From positions 60,191 to 124,190 of the forward strand of contig JBCCUL010000028.1 in assembly GCA_039197065.1 (NCBI GenBank): 64,000 nt of DNA. Direction: 5' to 3'. Below, one piece after another: positions 50,609 through 60,064 of the stretch. The stretch comes from JANQPX01 sp039197065 (GTDB lineage Bacteria; Pseudomonadota; Alphaproteobacteria; Geminicoccales; Geminicoccaceae). The first letter of the stretch is position 1. The number at the start of each line of letters is the position of its first letter. The position numbers and the translations under genes were made by a program. The notes beneath the pieces are model-generated. The model was not told the origin of the DNA. It made no database searches and worked only from the letters and a program-made list of their open reading frames with translations.

Positions 50609-51611
50609 ACAGCGGAAGCGGAAGGGCCGTCCGATCAGCGGCTGGCTTTGCATCGACAAACCGATCGGCATGACCTCGACGGCCGCGGTCGGATTCGTGA
50701 AGCGGGTCACCCAGGCGCAGAAGGTTGGCCATGGCGGCACCCTCGATCCGCTGGCGACAGGCGTCCTGCCGATCGCCATGGGCGAGGCGACCAAGACCGT
50801 CGCCTTCGTGATGGACGGCGAGAAGCAGTATCGCTTCACCATGCGCATGGGCGCTGCGACGAACACCGACGACAGCGAAGGCGAGATCGTCGACACCAGC
50901 GACGCCAGGCCATCGACAGCGGATATCGAAGCGGCGCTCGGCGATTATATCGGCAGCATTCAGCAGGTGCCGCCCAGCTTCGCTGCGGTCAAGGTGGCGG
51001 GCGAGCGCGCCTATGACATCGCGCGCCGCGGCGAGACCGTCGAACTCGAAGCGCGCACCGTCGAGGTCCTGGACCTCTCGCTTGTCGAGCGGCCGGACGA
51101 CGACCATGTCGTCTTCGATCTCACCTGCGGCAAAGGCACTTACGTGCGGGCGATCGCCCGTGATCTCGGCCGGCAGCTCGGCTGTCTCGGTCATGTCACA
51201 GCCCTTCGGCGCACCAAAGTCGGCGCGTTCGAGGCCGAGCATGCGGTGTCGCCTGAGACGCTGGAGCGTCTGATCCAGGATGATGCGTTTCCGCAGGTGC
51301 TCCGGCCGCTGAAAGATGCGCTTTCAGGTCTGCCGTCGCTTGCGCTCACCGAACCGCAGGCCCAGCGTCTGCGCGCCGGTCAATCCATTCGCGTCGCCCC
51401 CCATATGGTCAAGGGACCAGGCGTGGTCAGCGGACCAAGCCTGATCGCCAGGCAAGACGTTCAGGGGGACGACGGTGAAGAAGACACGACCATTCGGGCC
51501 ATGGCCAGTGGCGATGTCGTCGCGCTCGCCAGGCTCTCGGGCGAGGAACTCAGCCCCCTGCGTGTCTTCAACATGAGAACGTCACAACCCTATCATCAAA
51601 CGATGACATAA
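50601..51611 (+). CDS. truB: tRNA pseudouridine-55 synthase
   Basis: 336 residues from ATG 50601. The catalytic Asp motif GGTLDPLATGVLP lies near residue 47, with GEATK and the GKGTYVRAIARDLG motif downstream. TruB converts U55 of tRNA. It overlaps rbfA and sits 23 bases before rpsO. Confidence 0.96.
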   Translation: MARQRKRKGRPISGWLCIDKPIGMTSTAAVGFVKRVTQAQKVGHGGTLDPLATGVLPIAMGEATKTVAFVMDGEKQYRFTMRMGAATNTDDSEGEIVDTSDARPSTADIEAALGDYIGSIQQVPPSFAAVKVAGERAYDIARRGETVELEARTVEVLDLSLVERPDDDHVVFDLTCGKGTYVRAIARDLGRQLGCLGHVTALRRTKVGAFEAEHAVSPETLERLIQDDAFPQVLRPLKDALSGLPSLALTEPQAQRLRAGQSIRVAPHMVKGPGVVSGPSLIARQDVQGDDGEEDTTIRAMASGDVVALARLSGEELSPLRVFNMRTSQPYHQTMT

Positions 51612-51634
51612 CCCGAAGAACTGTTGGATAAGCC

Positions 51635-51904
51635 ATGTCAATCACTGCAGAACGCAAGCAGGAAGTCATTTCCGAGTTTGCCACCAAACCCGACGACACG
51701 GGCTCCCCGGAGATCCAGGTCGCGGTTCTCACCGAGCGGATCACCAATCTGACCGAGCATCTGAAGGACCATAAGAAGGACTTCGCGTCCCGCCGTGGCC
51801 TCTTGATGATGGTCGGCCAGCGTCGCCGGCTGCTGGACTACCTGAAGAAGAAGGAAGTCAGTCGTTACAACACCGTGATCGAACGTCTCGGTCTTCGTAA
51901 GTAA
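51635..51904 (+). CDS. rpsO: 30S ribosomal protein S15
   Basis: 89 residues, the exact family length, from ATG 51635. TGSPEIQVAVLTERI and HKKDFASRRGLLMMVGQRRRLLDYLK are diagnostic. It binds the central domain of 16S rRNA. A GAGCCC/GGGCTC hairpin (51914-51929) follows, without a U-run. Confidence 0.97.
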   Translation: MSITAERKQEVISEFATKPDDTGSPEIQVAVLTERITNLTEHLKDHKKDFASRRGLLMMVGQRRRLLDYLKKKEVSRYNTVIERLGLRK

Positions 51905-52070
51905 CGCATCCGGGAGCCCTGGCGGGCTCTCAAACACCCAAAACGCGGTCCGCGCTCGATCGATCTGAAGGATTTTGGATCGCTCTTTCACGGGTCCGGC
52001 GTCAATCCGGACAGGCCGGCCATCGATAAGGATTGGACGGTCTAGGCTGTTGGAAAGGCAGTAAACACAA

Positions 52071-54257
52071 ATGTTCAAGATCTCACGTAAAGAAATGGAA
52101 TGGGGCGGCAGGCCTCTTATTTTGGAAAGCGGGCGCATTGCGCGCCAGGCTGACGGCGCCGTCATGGTCACCTATGGCGAAACCACCGTGCTCTGCACGG
52201 CAGGTGCGGCGCGCAGCGTCAGGCCGGGACAGGATTTCTTCCCGCTCACCGTCAATTACCAGGAAAAGTTCTACGCCGCCGGCAAGATCCCGGGCGGCTT
52301 TTTCAAGCGCGAAGGTCGTCCGACCGAGAAGGACACGCTCACCTCGCGTCTGATCGACCGTCCGATCCGTCCGCTGTTCCCGGATGGCTTCAAGAACGAG
52401 ACCCAGGTCATCTGCACCGTTCTCGCCCATGATCAGGAGAACGATCCCGACATCGCCTCCATGATCGGCGCATCAGCGGCGCTGACCATTTCCGGCATCC
52501 CGTTCCTGGGACCGATCGGCGGCGCGCGCGTCGGCTACAAGGACGGTCAATATATCCTGAACCCGACCTTCGCCGAGCTTGCCGACACCGAGCTCGATCT
52601 GGTGGTCGCCGGCACCCATGACGCCGTGATGATGGTCGAAAGTGAGGCAAAGGAGCTGTCCGAAGAGGTCATGCTCGGCGCCGTCATGTTCGGCCAGGAG
52701 AGTTTCCAGCCGGTGATCGAGATGATCATTTCGCTCGCCGAGGAATGCGCCAAGGAGCCTTGGGAGCTGGAGGTCGAGGACCACAGCGAGCTTTATGGCC
52801 AGGTCAAATCGGCCCTCGAAGCTGATCTCCGGGCCGCCTATGCCGAGCCCCAGAAAACCTTGCGTCAGGACAAGGTCGGCGAGGTCAAGGCCAAGGCGAT
52901 GGAGCAGTTCGGCGGCGAAGACGGCGCCGACGAGGTCCTGGTCGCCGGCCAGTTCAAGAAGCTGGAAAAGGACATCGTCCGCAACGCGATCCTCGATACC
53001 GGTAATCGGATCGACGGCCGTGATACCGAAACGGTGCGCCCGATCCTGGCCGAGACCGGCCTTCTCCCTCGGGTCCACGGCAGTTCCGTGTTCACCCGCG
53101 GCGAGACCCAGGCGATGGTGATCGCCACCCTTGGCACCGGCCAGGACGAGCAGATCATCGATGCGCTCGAGGGTGATCACCGCGAGCACTTCATGCTGCA
53201 CTACAACTTCCCGCCCTATTCGGTCGGCGAAGTCGGTTTCCTCCGCTCACCCGGTCGGCGCGAGATCGGCCATGGCAAACTCGCCTGGCGGGCACTGCGT
53301 CCGTTGCTGCCTTCGAAGGAAACCTTCCCCTACACCATCCGCCTGGTTTCCGAGATCACCGAAAGTAACGGCTCGAGCTCGATGGCGACGGTCTGCGGCG
53401 GCTCCCTTGCGATGATGGACGCCGGCGTGCCGCTGGTGCGCCCGGTGGCCGGCATTGCGATGGGCCTGATCAAGGAAGGCGAGCGTTTCGCCGTGCTGTC
53501 CGACATCCTCGGCGACGAGGATCATCTCGGCGACATGGACTTCAAGGTGGCCGGCACCGAGCAGGGCGTCACCTCCCTGCAGATGGACATCAAGATCGCC
53601 GGCATCACCAAGGAGATCATGCAGACGGCGCTTACCCAGGCGCAGACCGGCCGCCTGCATATCCTCGGCGAGATGGCCAAAGGCCTCGGCGGTCACCGTG
53701 AAGAAATGCGCGACACGGTGCCGCGGATCAGCGTGATCAACATCCCGCAGGACAAGATCGGTGCTGTGATCGGGCCGGGCGGCAAAATGATCCGCGAGAT
53801 CACCGAGACCACCGGCGCCAAGGTCGACATTGCCGACGACGGCACGGTCAAGATCGCCTCCTCGGACGCTCATGCCGCCCAGCAGGCGGTGGACTGGATC
53901 CGTGGGCTCACCAGCACGCCGGAGGTCGGCCATATCTACACCGGCAAGGTGGTGCGGGTCGTCGATTTCGGCGCCTTCGTCAACATCTTCGGTCAGCAGG
54001 ACGGCCTTTGCCATATCTCCGAATTGAAGAACGAGCGCGTCGCCAAGGTGACCGACGTGGTCAACGAGGGCGATCAGGTGAAGGTCAAGGTCCTGAACAT
54101 CGACGACCGCGGCAAGATCAAGCTTTCCATGCGCGTGGTCGATCAGGAGACCGGCGAAGAGCTGGAAGCGCAGCCGCGCCCGCCGCGTGAAGGCGGCGAG
54201 GGTGGTGGTGACCGGGGCGGCGATCGTGGCCCCAGACGCCAGCGCCGGGCTGGTTGA
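52071..54257 (+). CDS. pnp: Polyribonucleotide nucleotidyltransferase (PNPase)
   Basis: 728 residues from ATG 52071. Two RNase PH-like domains are followed by a KH domain (GAVIGPGGKMIREI, about 562) and an S1 domain (YTGKVVRVVDFGAFVNIF, about 623). The C-terminus is Gly/Arg-rich. PNPase degrades mRNA from the 3' end with phosphate. It follows rpsO by about 166 bases. Confidence 0.97.
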   Translation: MFKISRKEMEWGGRPLILESGRIARQADGAVMVTYGETTVLCTAGAARSVRPGQDFFPLTVNYQEKFYAAGKIPGGFFKREGRPTEKDTLTSRLIDRPIRPLFPDGFKNETQVICTVLAHDQENDPDIASMIGASAALTISGIPFLGPIGGARVGYKDGQYILNPTFAELADTELDLVVAGTHDAVMMVESEAKELSEEVMLGAVMFGQESFQPVIEMIISLAEECAKEPWELEVEDHSELYGQVKSALEADLRAAYAEPQKTLRQDKVGEVKAKAMEQFGGEDGADEVLVAGQFKKLEKDIVRNAILDTGNRIDGRDTETVRPILAETGLLPRVHGSSVFTRGETQAMVIATLGTGQDEQIIDALEGDHREHFMLHYNFPPYSVGEVGFLRSPGRREIGHGKLAWRALRPLLPSKETFPYTIRLVSEITESNGSSSMATVCGGSLAMMDAGVPLVRPVAGIAMGLIKEGERFAVLSDILGDEDHLGDMDFKVAGTEQGVTSLQMDIKIAGITKEIMQTALTQAQTGRLHILGEMAKGLGGHREEMRDTVPRISVINIPQDKIGAVIGPGGKMIREITETTGAKVDIADDGTVKIASSDAHAAQQAVDWIRGLTSTPEVGHIYTGKVVRVVDFGAFVNIFGQQDGLCHISELKNERVAKVTDVVNEGDQVKVKVLNIDDRGKIKLSMRVVDQETGEELEAQPRPPREGGEGGGDRGGDRGPRRQRRAG

Positions 54258-54290
54258 ATACCCACGTACGACTGACGCTTTTCGATTGAC

Positions 54291-54332
54291 GAGACCGCAT
54301 CCCGGACGGACGATGTTCCGGGGTGCGGTCTC
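54291..54332 (+). terminator. Terminator after pnp
   Basis: GAGACCGCA (54291-54299) pairs with TGCGGTCTC (54324-54332), and CCCGGA with TTCCGGG is nested inside, followed by TTGTCGTCTTTTG. A long, stable hairpin with a moderate U-tract. Confidence 0.8.
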
Positions 54333-54500
54333 TTGTCGTCTTTTGAGAAGGGCCCCATATGCCTGAAATGGGCGGGTAAGACCCGGCAGTTCCGCCCCCA
54401 GGAACTTCGTGCGCTGACGCCGCTCTCGCGTTGGGCGTAGCGATACACGAAGGGCGAGACTTGGAACCGGGTAGGGTGATCGTCCAAGGGGGCCTCTGTA

Positions 54501-55904
54501 TTGATTTCTCTGAAACCTCTGATGCTATCCGGCCGCGAAGTCTGGCCGCTCGTCGAAGGCGGCAAGGGCGTTGCCGCGACCAGCGGTCTCTCGAGCGGCG
54601 CCTGGGCGGCTGCCGGCGGTGTCGGCACGATTTCGGGCGTCAACAACGACCTGATCGACCACAATGGCGAATACGTGCCGCTGGTCTACAAGGGCAAGAC
54701 CCGTCTCGAACGCCATGAGGAGCTGATCGAATATTCGATCGCGGCGGCGATCAGCCAGGCGCGCATCGGCTATGACGTCAGCGGCGGTCAGGGACGGCTG
54801 CATCTCAACGTTCTTTGGGAAATGGGCGGCTGCGAGCGGGTGCTTCACGGCGTTCTCGAAGGCGCCAAGGGCCTGATCCATGGCATCACCTGCGGCGCCG
54901 GCATGCCCTATCGCCTAGCCGAGATCGCCGGGCGTTACAATGTCTACTATTACCCGATCGTCTCCTCGGCGCGTGCGTTCAACGCCCTTTGGAAGCGTGC
55001 CTATAAGAGCGTTTCCGAATGGATGGGCGGGGTCGTCTACGAGGACCCCTGGCGTGCGGGCGGCCATAACGGTCTATCCAACTCCGAAGATCCGAAAAAC
55101 CCGGAGCCGCCGAGGCCGAGGGTGCAAGCGCTTCGCGACACCATGCGCGGTTTCGGGCTCGATCAGACGCCGATCGTCATGGCGGGCGGGGTCTGGCATC
55201 TGGACGATTGGGCGGACTGGATCGACAGCGACGAGCTGGGCCCGATGGTCTTTCAGTTCGGTACCCGCCCGCTTTTGACGCGCGAAAGCCCGATCCCCGA
55301 GAGCTGGAAACGCCGCCTTCTCGCACTGGACGAGGGCGACGTGCTGCTGCATCGCTTCAGCCCGACCGGCTTCTACTCCTCCGCCATCTATAACGACTTC
55401 CTGAAGGAACTGGTAACCCGCTCCGATCGCCAGGCGGCCTTTGCCGCTGAGGCGGATGAAGCCGGCGGTCTCACCGTCGAGATACCGTTCGGCACGCGCG
55501 GGCGGACGGTGTTCGTCAAGCCGGACGACGCCGAACGGATCGACGCCTGGACCAAGGCCGGCTTCACCCAGGCGATGAAGACGCCCGACGATACGCTCAT
55601 CTACGTCGCCCCGGACAAGGCGCGGGAAATCAAGCGTGATCAGGCCGATTGCATGGGCTGCCTGTCATTCTGCAAGTTTTCCAACTGGTCCGATCGCGAC
55701 GACTACACGACCGGCAAGCCCCCCGATCCGCGCTCGTTTTGCATTCAAAAGACGCTCCAGGGCATCGCGCATGAGGGCGACGTCGCGAACGAATTGGTCT
55801 TCGCCGGGCATAATGTCTATCGGTTCAAGCAGGATCCCTTCTATTCCAACGGGTTCGTGCCGACCGTGCGCGAGCTGGTGGATCGCATCGTTACCGGCAG
55901 GTAG
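54501..55904 (+). CDS. Nitronate monooxygenase-like flavoprotein
   Basis: 467 residues from TTG 54501 (ATG 54522 also possible); GGGGG lies about 7 bases upstream. The 2-nitropropane dioxygenase fold is suggested by GGKGVAATSGLSSGAWAAAGGVGTISG, HGITCGAGMPYRLAEIA, IVMAGGVW and QFGTRPLLT. The C-terminal 80 residues contain CMGCLSFCKFSNW, which could bind a cluster or metal and is not part of the standard enzyme. Substrate unknown. Confidence 0.78.
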   Translation: MISLKPLMLSGREVWPLVEGGKGVAATSGLSSGAWAAAGGVGTISGVNNDLIDHNGEYVPLVYKGKTRLERHEELIEYSIAAAISQARIGYDVSGGQGRLHLNVLWEMGGCERVLHGVLEGAKGLIHGITCGAGMPYRLAEIAGRYNVYYYPIVSSARAFNALWKRAYKSVSEWMGGVVYEDPWRAGGHNGLSNSEDPKNPEPPRPRVQALRDTMRGFGLDQTPIVMAGGVWHLDDWADWIDSDELGPMVFQFGTRPLLTRESPIPESWKRRLLALDEGDVLLHRFSPTGFYSSAIYNDFLKELVTRSDRQAAFAAEADEAGGLTVEIPFGTRGRTVFVKPDDAERIDAWTKAGFTQAMKTPDDTLIYVAPDKAREIKRDQADCMGCLSFCKFSNWSDRDDYTTGKPPDPRSFCIQKTLQGIAHEGDVANELVFAGHNVYRFKQDPFYSNGFVPTVRELVDRIVTGR

Positions 55905-55983
55905 GCGAAAGCGCCGCAGGTTCGGACACCGTTTTGCCTACGCTTTGACTGTCACGGTCGCTTGACATCCGATCTATAGGGGA

Positions 55984-56002
55984 CCAATTTAGTTCTAATT
56001 GG
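55984..56002. promoter_or_regulatory. Palindrome in the irr promoter region
   Basis: CCAATTTAGTTCTAATTGG has perfect 6-base arms around a 7-base centre. It lies 17 bases downstream of TTGACA (55962-55967), where a -10 box would be expected. An iron-regulator operator or autoregulatory site is inferred. Confidence 0.5.
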
Positions 56003-56066
56003 TTTGCACGGCATAGCTTTGTCCGGCCGTCGTGCTGCACAAAATGTGTCGAGGAACAGCTGAGCG

Positions 56067-56498
56067 GTGACGATGACTAGGACTTACACGAAGGTGCTCG
56101 ACAGGCTGAAAGCGGCCAACCTCCGCCCGACGCGGCAGCGTATGGCGTTGGCCAAGCTGCTTTTGGAGAATGAGCACCGTCACATCACGGCGGAAGAGCT
56201 GTTTCACGAGGCGCGCGAGAACGGCATCATGGTGTCGCTCGCCACGGTGTACAACACGCTGCACCAGTTCACCTCGGCAGGCCTTCTGCGCGAGGTGGTC
56301 GTCGATATGGGCCAGAGCTATTTCGACACCAACACCTCGCACCATCATCATTTCTTCGATGAAGCGACCGGCAAGCTTTCGGACATCCCCGATGATCACA
56401 TCGAGATCAGCCGTCTGCCGATCGCCCCTGCCGGCCAGGAGATCGACCGGGTCGAGGTGATCGTTCGCCTTCGTCGCGCGCAGTCGGCCAACCCCTGA
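56067..56498 (+). CDS. irr: Fur-family iron response regulator Irr
   Basis: 143 residues from GTG 56067 (ATG 56073 in frame). The winged-helix N-terminus is NLRPTRQRMALAKLLLE, followed by SLATVYNTLHQF. A run of four His (about 92-95) before FFDEATGKL matches the haem/metal-responsive HHH region of Irr, not plain Fur. There is no C-terminal Cys motif. Irr represses iron-consuming genes when haem is scarce. Confidence 0.88.
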   Translation: MTMTRTYTKVLDRLKAANLRPTRQRMALAKLLLENEHRHITAEELFHEARENGIMVSLATVYNTLHQFTSAGLLREVVVDMGQSYFDTNTSHHHHFFDEATGKLSDIPDDHIEISRLPIAPAGQEIDRVEVIVRLRRAQSANP

Positions 56499-56503
56499 TC
56501 CGG

Positions 56504-57382
56504 TTACTGCGTGTCGACGGCAAGCGACGGCTTGAAGACCGGGGTATGCTTGGTGGGCATCGGCCCGAGGATGAGCGCCGGATCGAGCGCTGTCTTGAAC
56601 CAGTAGAGGCTGAGATGCAGATGCGGACCTGTGGAGCGTCCGGTCGAACCGATGGCGCCCAGATGCTCGCCTTTGGCCAGCCGCTGCCCCACCTCGACAT
56701 CGACTGACGAGAGATGGGCGTAGAGGCTCTGAACGCCGTGGCCATGGTCGACCATGACGGTGCCGCCGGTGTAATGCATGTCTTCGGCGGCGACGGTCAC
56801 CACACCCTCGAGCATCGCGATGACCGGTGTGCCGGTGGGGGCTGCGACGTCGACGCCGCGATGGGGCGATTTCGGCTTGCCGTTCAAAATCCGCTGGGAG
56901 CCGAAGACGCCGGAGATGGGGCCGATCACCGGCCAGACGGCGTGGTCGGCAAAGGCCGTATGCACGCTGTCGGCGGCCTTGGCCTCGTTCAGCATGATCC
57001 AGTCTTTCTCAATTTTGATCTGGTCGTCCTTGTTCGGATCGACCTTGCGCGTCGGCAGGCCGTCGATCCGCTGGATCTCGTACAATCGCTTGTTGATCGC
57101 GACCGTTCGGGTGATCGCTTCACCCGTCTCCGGCTCGACGACGACCTTGACCTGCCCCTCGGCGTCACGTCCAACACCGAAGACAAAGCGGCCATCGTCG
57201 GTCTGGCGGACGATCCGATCATCGACGCGCACCGTGCTGCCGGGCGGCGCGCTGCCGATGATCAGGCCGCCCGGGGTGATCCGGTCATCGAGTTCGACGG
57301 CATCGGTAGCACCTGCCGCAAACGCGTGCGCGCCGAAACCCATAAGGCCGGCCAGGAGAACGGCAACAAGTCCAGAACGCAT
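56504..57382 (-). CDS. M23-family (LytM) peptidase-like protein
   Basis: 292 residues from ATG 57382, with GGGAG upstream. A signal peptide (about 1-23) ends at AFA. The C-terminal peptidase domain has HRGVDVAAP and HLHLS, the zinc ligand regions of LytM, with YAHLSSVDV between. It would cut or regulate cutting of peptidoglycan in the periplasm. It is convergent with irr, with stops 5 bases apart. Confidence 0.9.
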   Translation of the reverse strand: MRSGLVAVLLAGLMGFGAHAFAAGATDAVELDDRITPGGLIIGSAPPGSTVRVDDRIVRQTDDGRFVFGVGRDAEGQVKVVVEPETGEAITRTVAINKRLYEIQRIDGLPTRKVDPNKDDQIKIEKDWIMLNEAKAADSVHTAFADHAVWPVIGPISGVFGSQRILNGKPKSPHRGVDVAAPTGTPVIAMLEGVVTVAAEDMHYTGGTVMVDHGHGVQSLYAHLSSVDVEVGQRLAKGEHLGAIGSTGRSTGPHLHLSLYWFKTALDPALILGPMPTKHTPVFKPSLAVDTQ

Positions 57383-57657
57383 CGACAAGCTCCCATCAAG
57401 AATGTCACCCCGGAGGTGACTGACATCGATCCGCGTCATCCTGCCGATCGACAGGGGCGCGTCCGGGTGACGAATGCCGCGTCCTTATAGCAGTCATTGG
57501 GCGACGGCGTGCAAGTCCTTCGCCTCTCCGGGGGTCGACGAATCACCCCGATCGCGGCATGCTCGTTGTCATGAGCGATGGGCTGGTCGGCGCAAAGCAG
57601 GATCCACTGGTCACGCAACAAGAAGATCAGAGCCGGATAGGGAATGGGGATGTTGGT

Positions 57658-58152
57658 TTGAGCCGTCTTGACAGTTTCATTCGCCGTCTCGAAGCACAGC
57701 GCGCCTGCCTGGACCTGGCGGTGCGCGCGATCGGCGACCAGGAGGGCACGGTGCTCGAACTCGGTCTCGGCAATGGCCGAACCTATGATCACCTGAGGGA
57801 ACGCCTTCCGGATCGCGATATCATCGTCTTCGAGCGGGAAGTGCGCGCTCATCCCGATTGCATTCCCGATGACGACCATCTGGTGCTCGGCGCCATCGAG
57901 GAGACATTGCCGGCCTTCGCGGCGGATCGGTCGGGCGAGGCCATTTTGGTGCACAGCGACATCGGCACCGGCGACGCTGCCCGCAATCAAAGGCTCGCAG
58001 CCTGGCTTGCCGGCGCCCTTCCTCCCCTCCTCAGGCCGGGCGCCTGGGTCGCCGCCGACCAGTCTCTTTCAGACGTTTCCTTTACAGAACAACCGCTTCC
58101 GGCGGGCGTGGCCACTGGCCGGTATTTTCTCTATCGCTTTGCCCCGACGTGA
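57658..58152 (+). CDS. SAM-dependent methyltransferase (Methyltransf_17-like)
   Basis: 164 residues from TTG 57658, chosen because the family starts with SRLDSFIRRLxAQRACLD and GGGGA lies 7 bases upstream; ATGs at 57559 and 57571 would add 29-33 residues. The SAM loop VLELGLGNGRTYDHL is clear. The target is unknown. Confidence 0.8.
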   Translation: MSRLDSFIRRLEAQRACLDLAVRAIGDQEGTVLELGLGNGRTYDHLRERLPDRDIIVFEREVRAHPDCIPDDDHLVLGAIEETLPAFAADRSGEAILVHSDIGTGDAARNQRLAAWLAGALPPLLRPGAWVAADQSLSDVSFTEQPLPAGVATGRYFLYRFAPT

Positions 58153-58240
58153 CAATGGTCACATTTCATTAGGTATCGAGGCTGTATGATAGGCATGAGA
58201 TATAGAACCAGGTTTGTTGAAGGGACGGCATAAAAGGCCG

Positions 58241-59077
58241 ATGGCTGATCCAGGCGAATTTTCCGTACGCTTTTGGGGCGTACGAGGAACTGTGCCCTGC
58301 CCGGGGCCGGATACCGTAATTTATGGCGGTAATACATCCTGTATTGAAGTCACTTGTGGCGAGCACCGCCTCATCTTCGATGCCGGCACCGGAATCAGGG
58401 CGCTGGGCTCCAGCCTGGCCGGTCAGCAAGGGCTGAAAGCTCATGTTTTTCTGACCCATACCCATATCGATCACATCAACGGCTTTCCCTTTTTCCGACC
58501 GGCCTACGATCCCAGCAACTGCTTCGAAATCTGGTCCGGCCACCTGACATCGAGACCAGGCGGGCTGCAGGCCGTGCTCTCGGCCCTGATGAGCGGGCCG
58601 CTTTTCCCGGTGCCGATCGACATCATGCATGCCTGCATGGGTTTTCATGACTTCGAGGCGGGCGCTCGGCTGGACCCTCTCGATGGTGTCGTCGTCGAAA
58701 CCGCAAGCCTCAAACACCCCCAGGGAGCAACCGGCTATCGGGTGAACTATGCCGGAAAATCCATCTGCTACGTTACCGACACCGAACATGAAGAAGGCCG
58801 CCTGGACGAGAACATTTTGAACCTCATCCAGGACGCCGATCTGGTGATTTACGACAGCACCTACACGGACGAGGAATATCCGCGCTTCCGCACCTGGGGA
58901 CATTCGACCTGGCGTGAGGGCGTGAAGCTCTGCGAGGAGGCGGGCGCCAAAACCTTCGTCGCCTTTCATCACGACCCAGAGCATGACGATGCCTTCATGG
59001 ACGGTCTCGCCGCCGATCTGGACAGGCACCGGCCGGGCTCCTTGGTCGCGAAAGAGGGGCTGGTCCTTCGTCCCTGA
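58241..59077 (+). CDS. Metallo-beta-lactamase-fold hydrolase
   Basis: 278 residues from ATG 58241 (TTG 58214 in frame). The metal-binding HTHIDHING motif (about 78-86) is intact, and other ligands are visible (CYVTDTEHEE; FVAFHHDPEHDD). Start region FSVRFWGVRGTVPCPGPDT resembles phosphodiesterase-like hydrolases. The substrate is open. Confidence 0.85.
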   Translation: MADPGEFSVRFWGVRGTVPCPGPDTVIYGGNTSCIEVTCGEHRLIFDAGTGIRALGSSLAGQQGLKAHVFLTHTHIDHINGFPFFRPAYDPSNCFEIWSGHLTSRPGGLQAVLSALMSGPLFPVPIDIMHACMGFHDFEAGARLDPLDGVVVETASLKHPQGATGYRVNYAGKSICYVTDTEHEEGRLDENILNLIQDADLVIYDSTYTDEEYPRFRTWGHSTWREGVKLCEEAGAKTFVAFHHDPEHDDAFMDGLAADLDRHRPGSLVAKEGLVLRP

Positions 59078-59124
59078 TACGTCCATAACGCGCCCATGAA
59101 CGACCGATACCGCTCTGCCGACCA

Positions 59125-59985
59125 ATGCTGAGCCGCGCCGCGCGCCGACGCTTGTCGATGGGGCTCGAAACCGTGCTCGGGCTTCGGAAACGCGGTTTCT
59201 TTCTCCCCTATCGCTATGCAGGCGATGTCCACCCGCCGAAAAGCTATCCGGCCCTGGAAGATCTTTTCGAAAAAGCTTCCGGGGAATTCCGTTCGCTGAT
59301 CGATGAGATCGCGGCGCTGTCACCGGCGATCGACGCCCTTCTTGCGGATGATCGCGGCTGCCGTCTGGATCAAGCCTGGTTCCCGAGGCTGGATGCGCTT
59401 GCCGCTTATGCGATGGTGCGCATGCGACAACCGGCGCGCATCGTCGAGATCGGCTCCGGCCATTCCACACGCTTCATGGCGGCGGCCATCGCGGATAGCG
59501 GGCTCTCCACGTCTCTTACCTGCATCGACCCGGCACCGCGCGCCAGCCTGTCCGGCCTGGACGTGGTCTGGCGAAAGACCGTCCTGCAGGCGGCACCGAT
59601 CGAGGATCTGACGGCGCTCGAAAGCGGCGATATCCTGTTCATCGACAGCAGCCATCTCCTGATGCCGGGCACGGATGTCGACCACCTGATCGGCAACGTC
59701 CTGCCTGATCTCGCGAGCGGCGCGATCCTGCACGTTCATGACATTTTTCTCCCGGACGCTTATCCCGAAAGCTGGGCCTGGCGCGGCTATAACGAGCAGG
59801 CGGCGATCGCCGCCCTGCTGCAGGGGGGCGGCTACGAGCCCCTGTTCGCCAGCCGCTACGCCGCGACCCGCATGGCCAGGCACTTGGCCGAAAACCCGCA
59901 TCTGGCGCCGTCCCGCGTCACGCCGGATCGCGACGATCTCGCCAGCAGCCTCTGGCTCCAAAAAGTGGCATGGCCACCTCATTGA
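59125..59985 (+). CDS. Class I SAM methyltransferase-like protein
   Basis: 286 residues from ATG 59125. It has the loop IVEIGSGHSTRFMAAAI and an acidic turn LTCIDPAP, then LFIDSSHLLMPGTD and LHVHDIFLPDAYP. This is the pattern of methyltransferase family 24-type proteins found in surface-polysaccharide and lipid clusters. It follows the metallo-hydrolase by 47 bases. Confidence 0.75.
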   Translation: MLSRAARRRLSMGLETVLGLRKRGFFLPYRYAGDVHPPKSYPALEDLFEKASGEFRSLIDEIAALSPAIDALLADDRGCRLDQAWFPRLDALAAYAMVRMRQPARIVEIGSGHSTRFMAAAIADSGLSTSLTCIDPAPRASLSGLDVVWRKTVLQAAPIEDLTALESGDILFIDSSHLLMPGTDVDHLIGNVLPDLASGAILHVHDIFLPDAYPESWAWRGYNEQAAIAALLQGGGYEPLFASRYAATRMARHLAENPHLAPSRVTPDRDDLASSLWLQKVAWPPH

Positions 59986-60064
59986 CGTTGGGACGTGTTC
60001 GAAGAAGGCGTCAGGTTTTTCGTGGGTATGCGGTTTCTTGTCGGGGTCGAGGCGGGGTGCTGCT

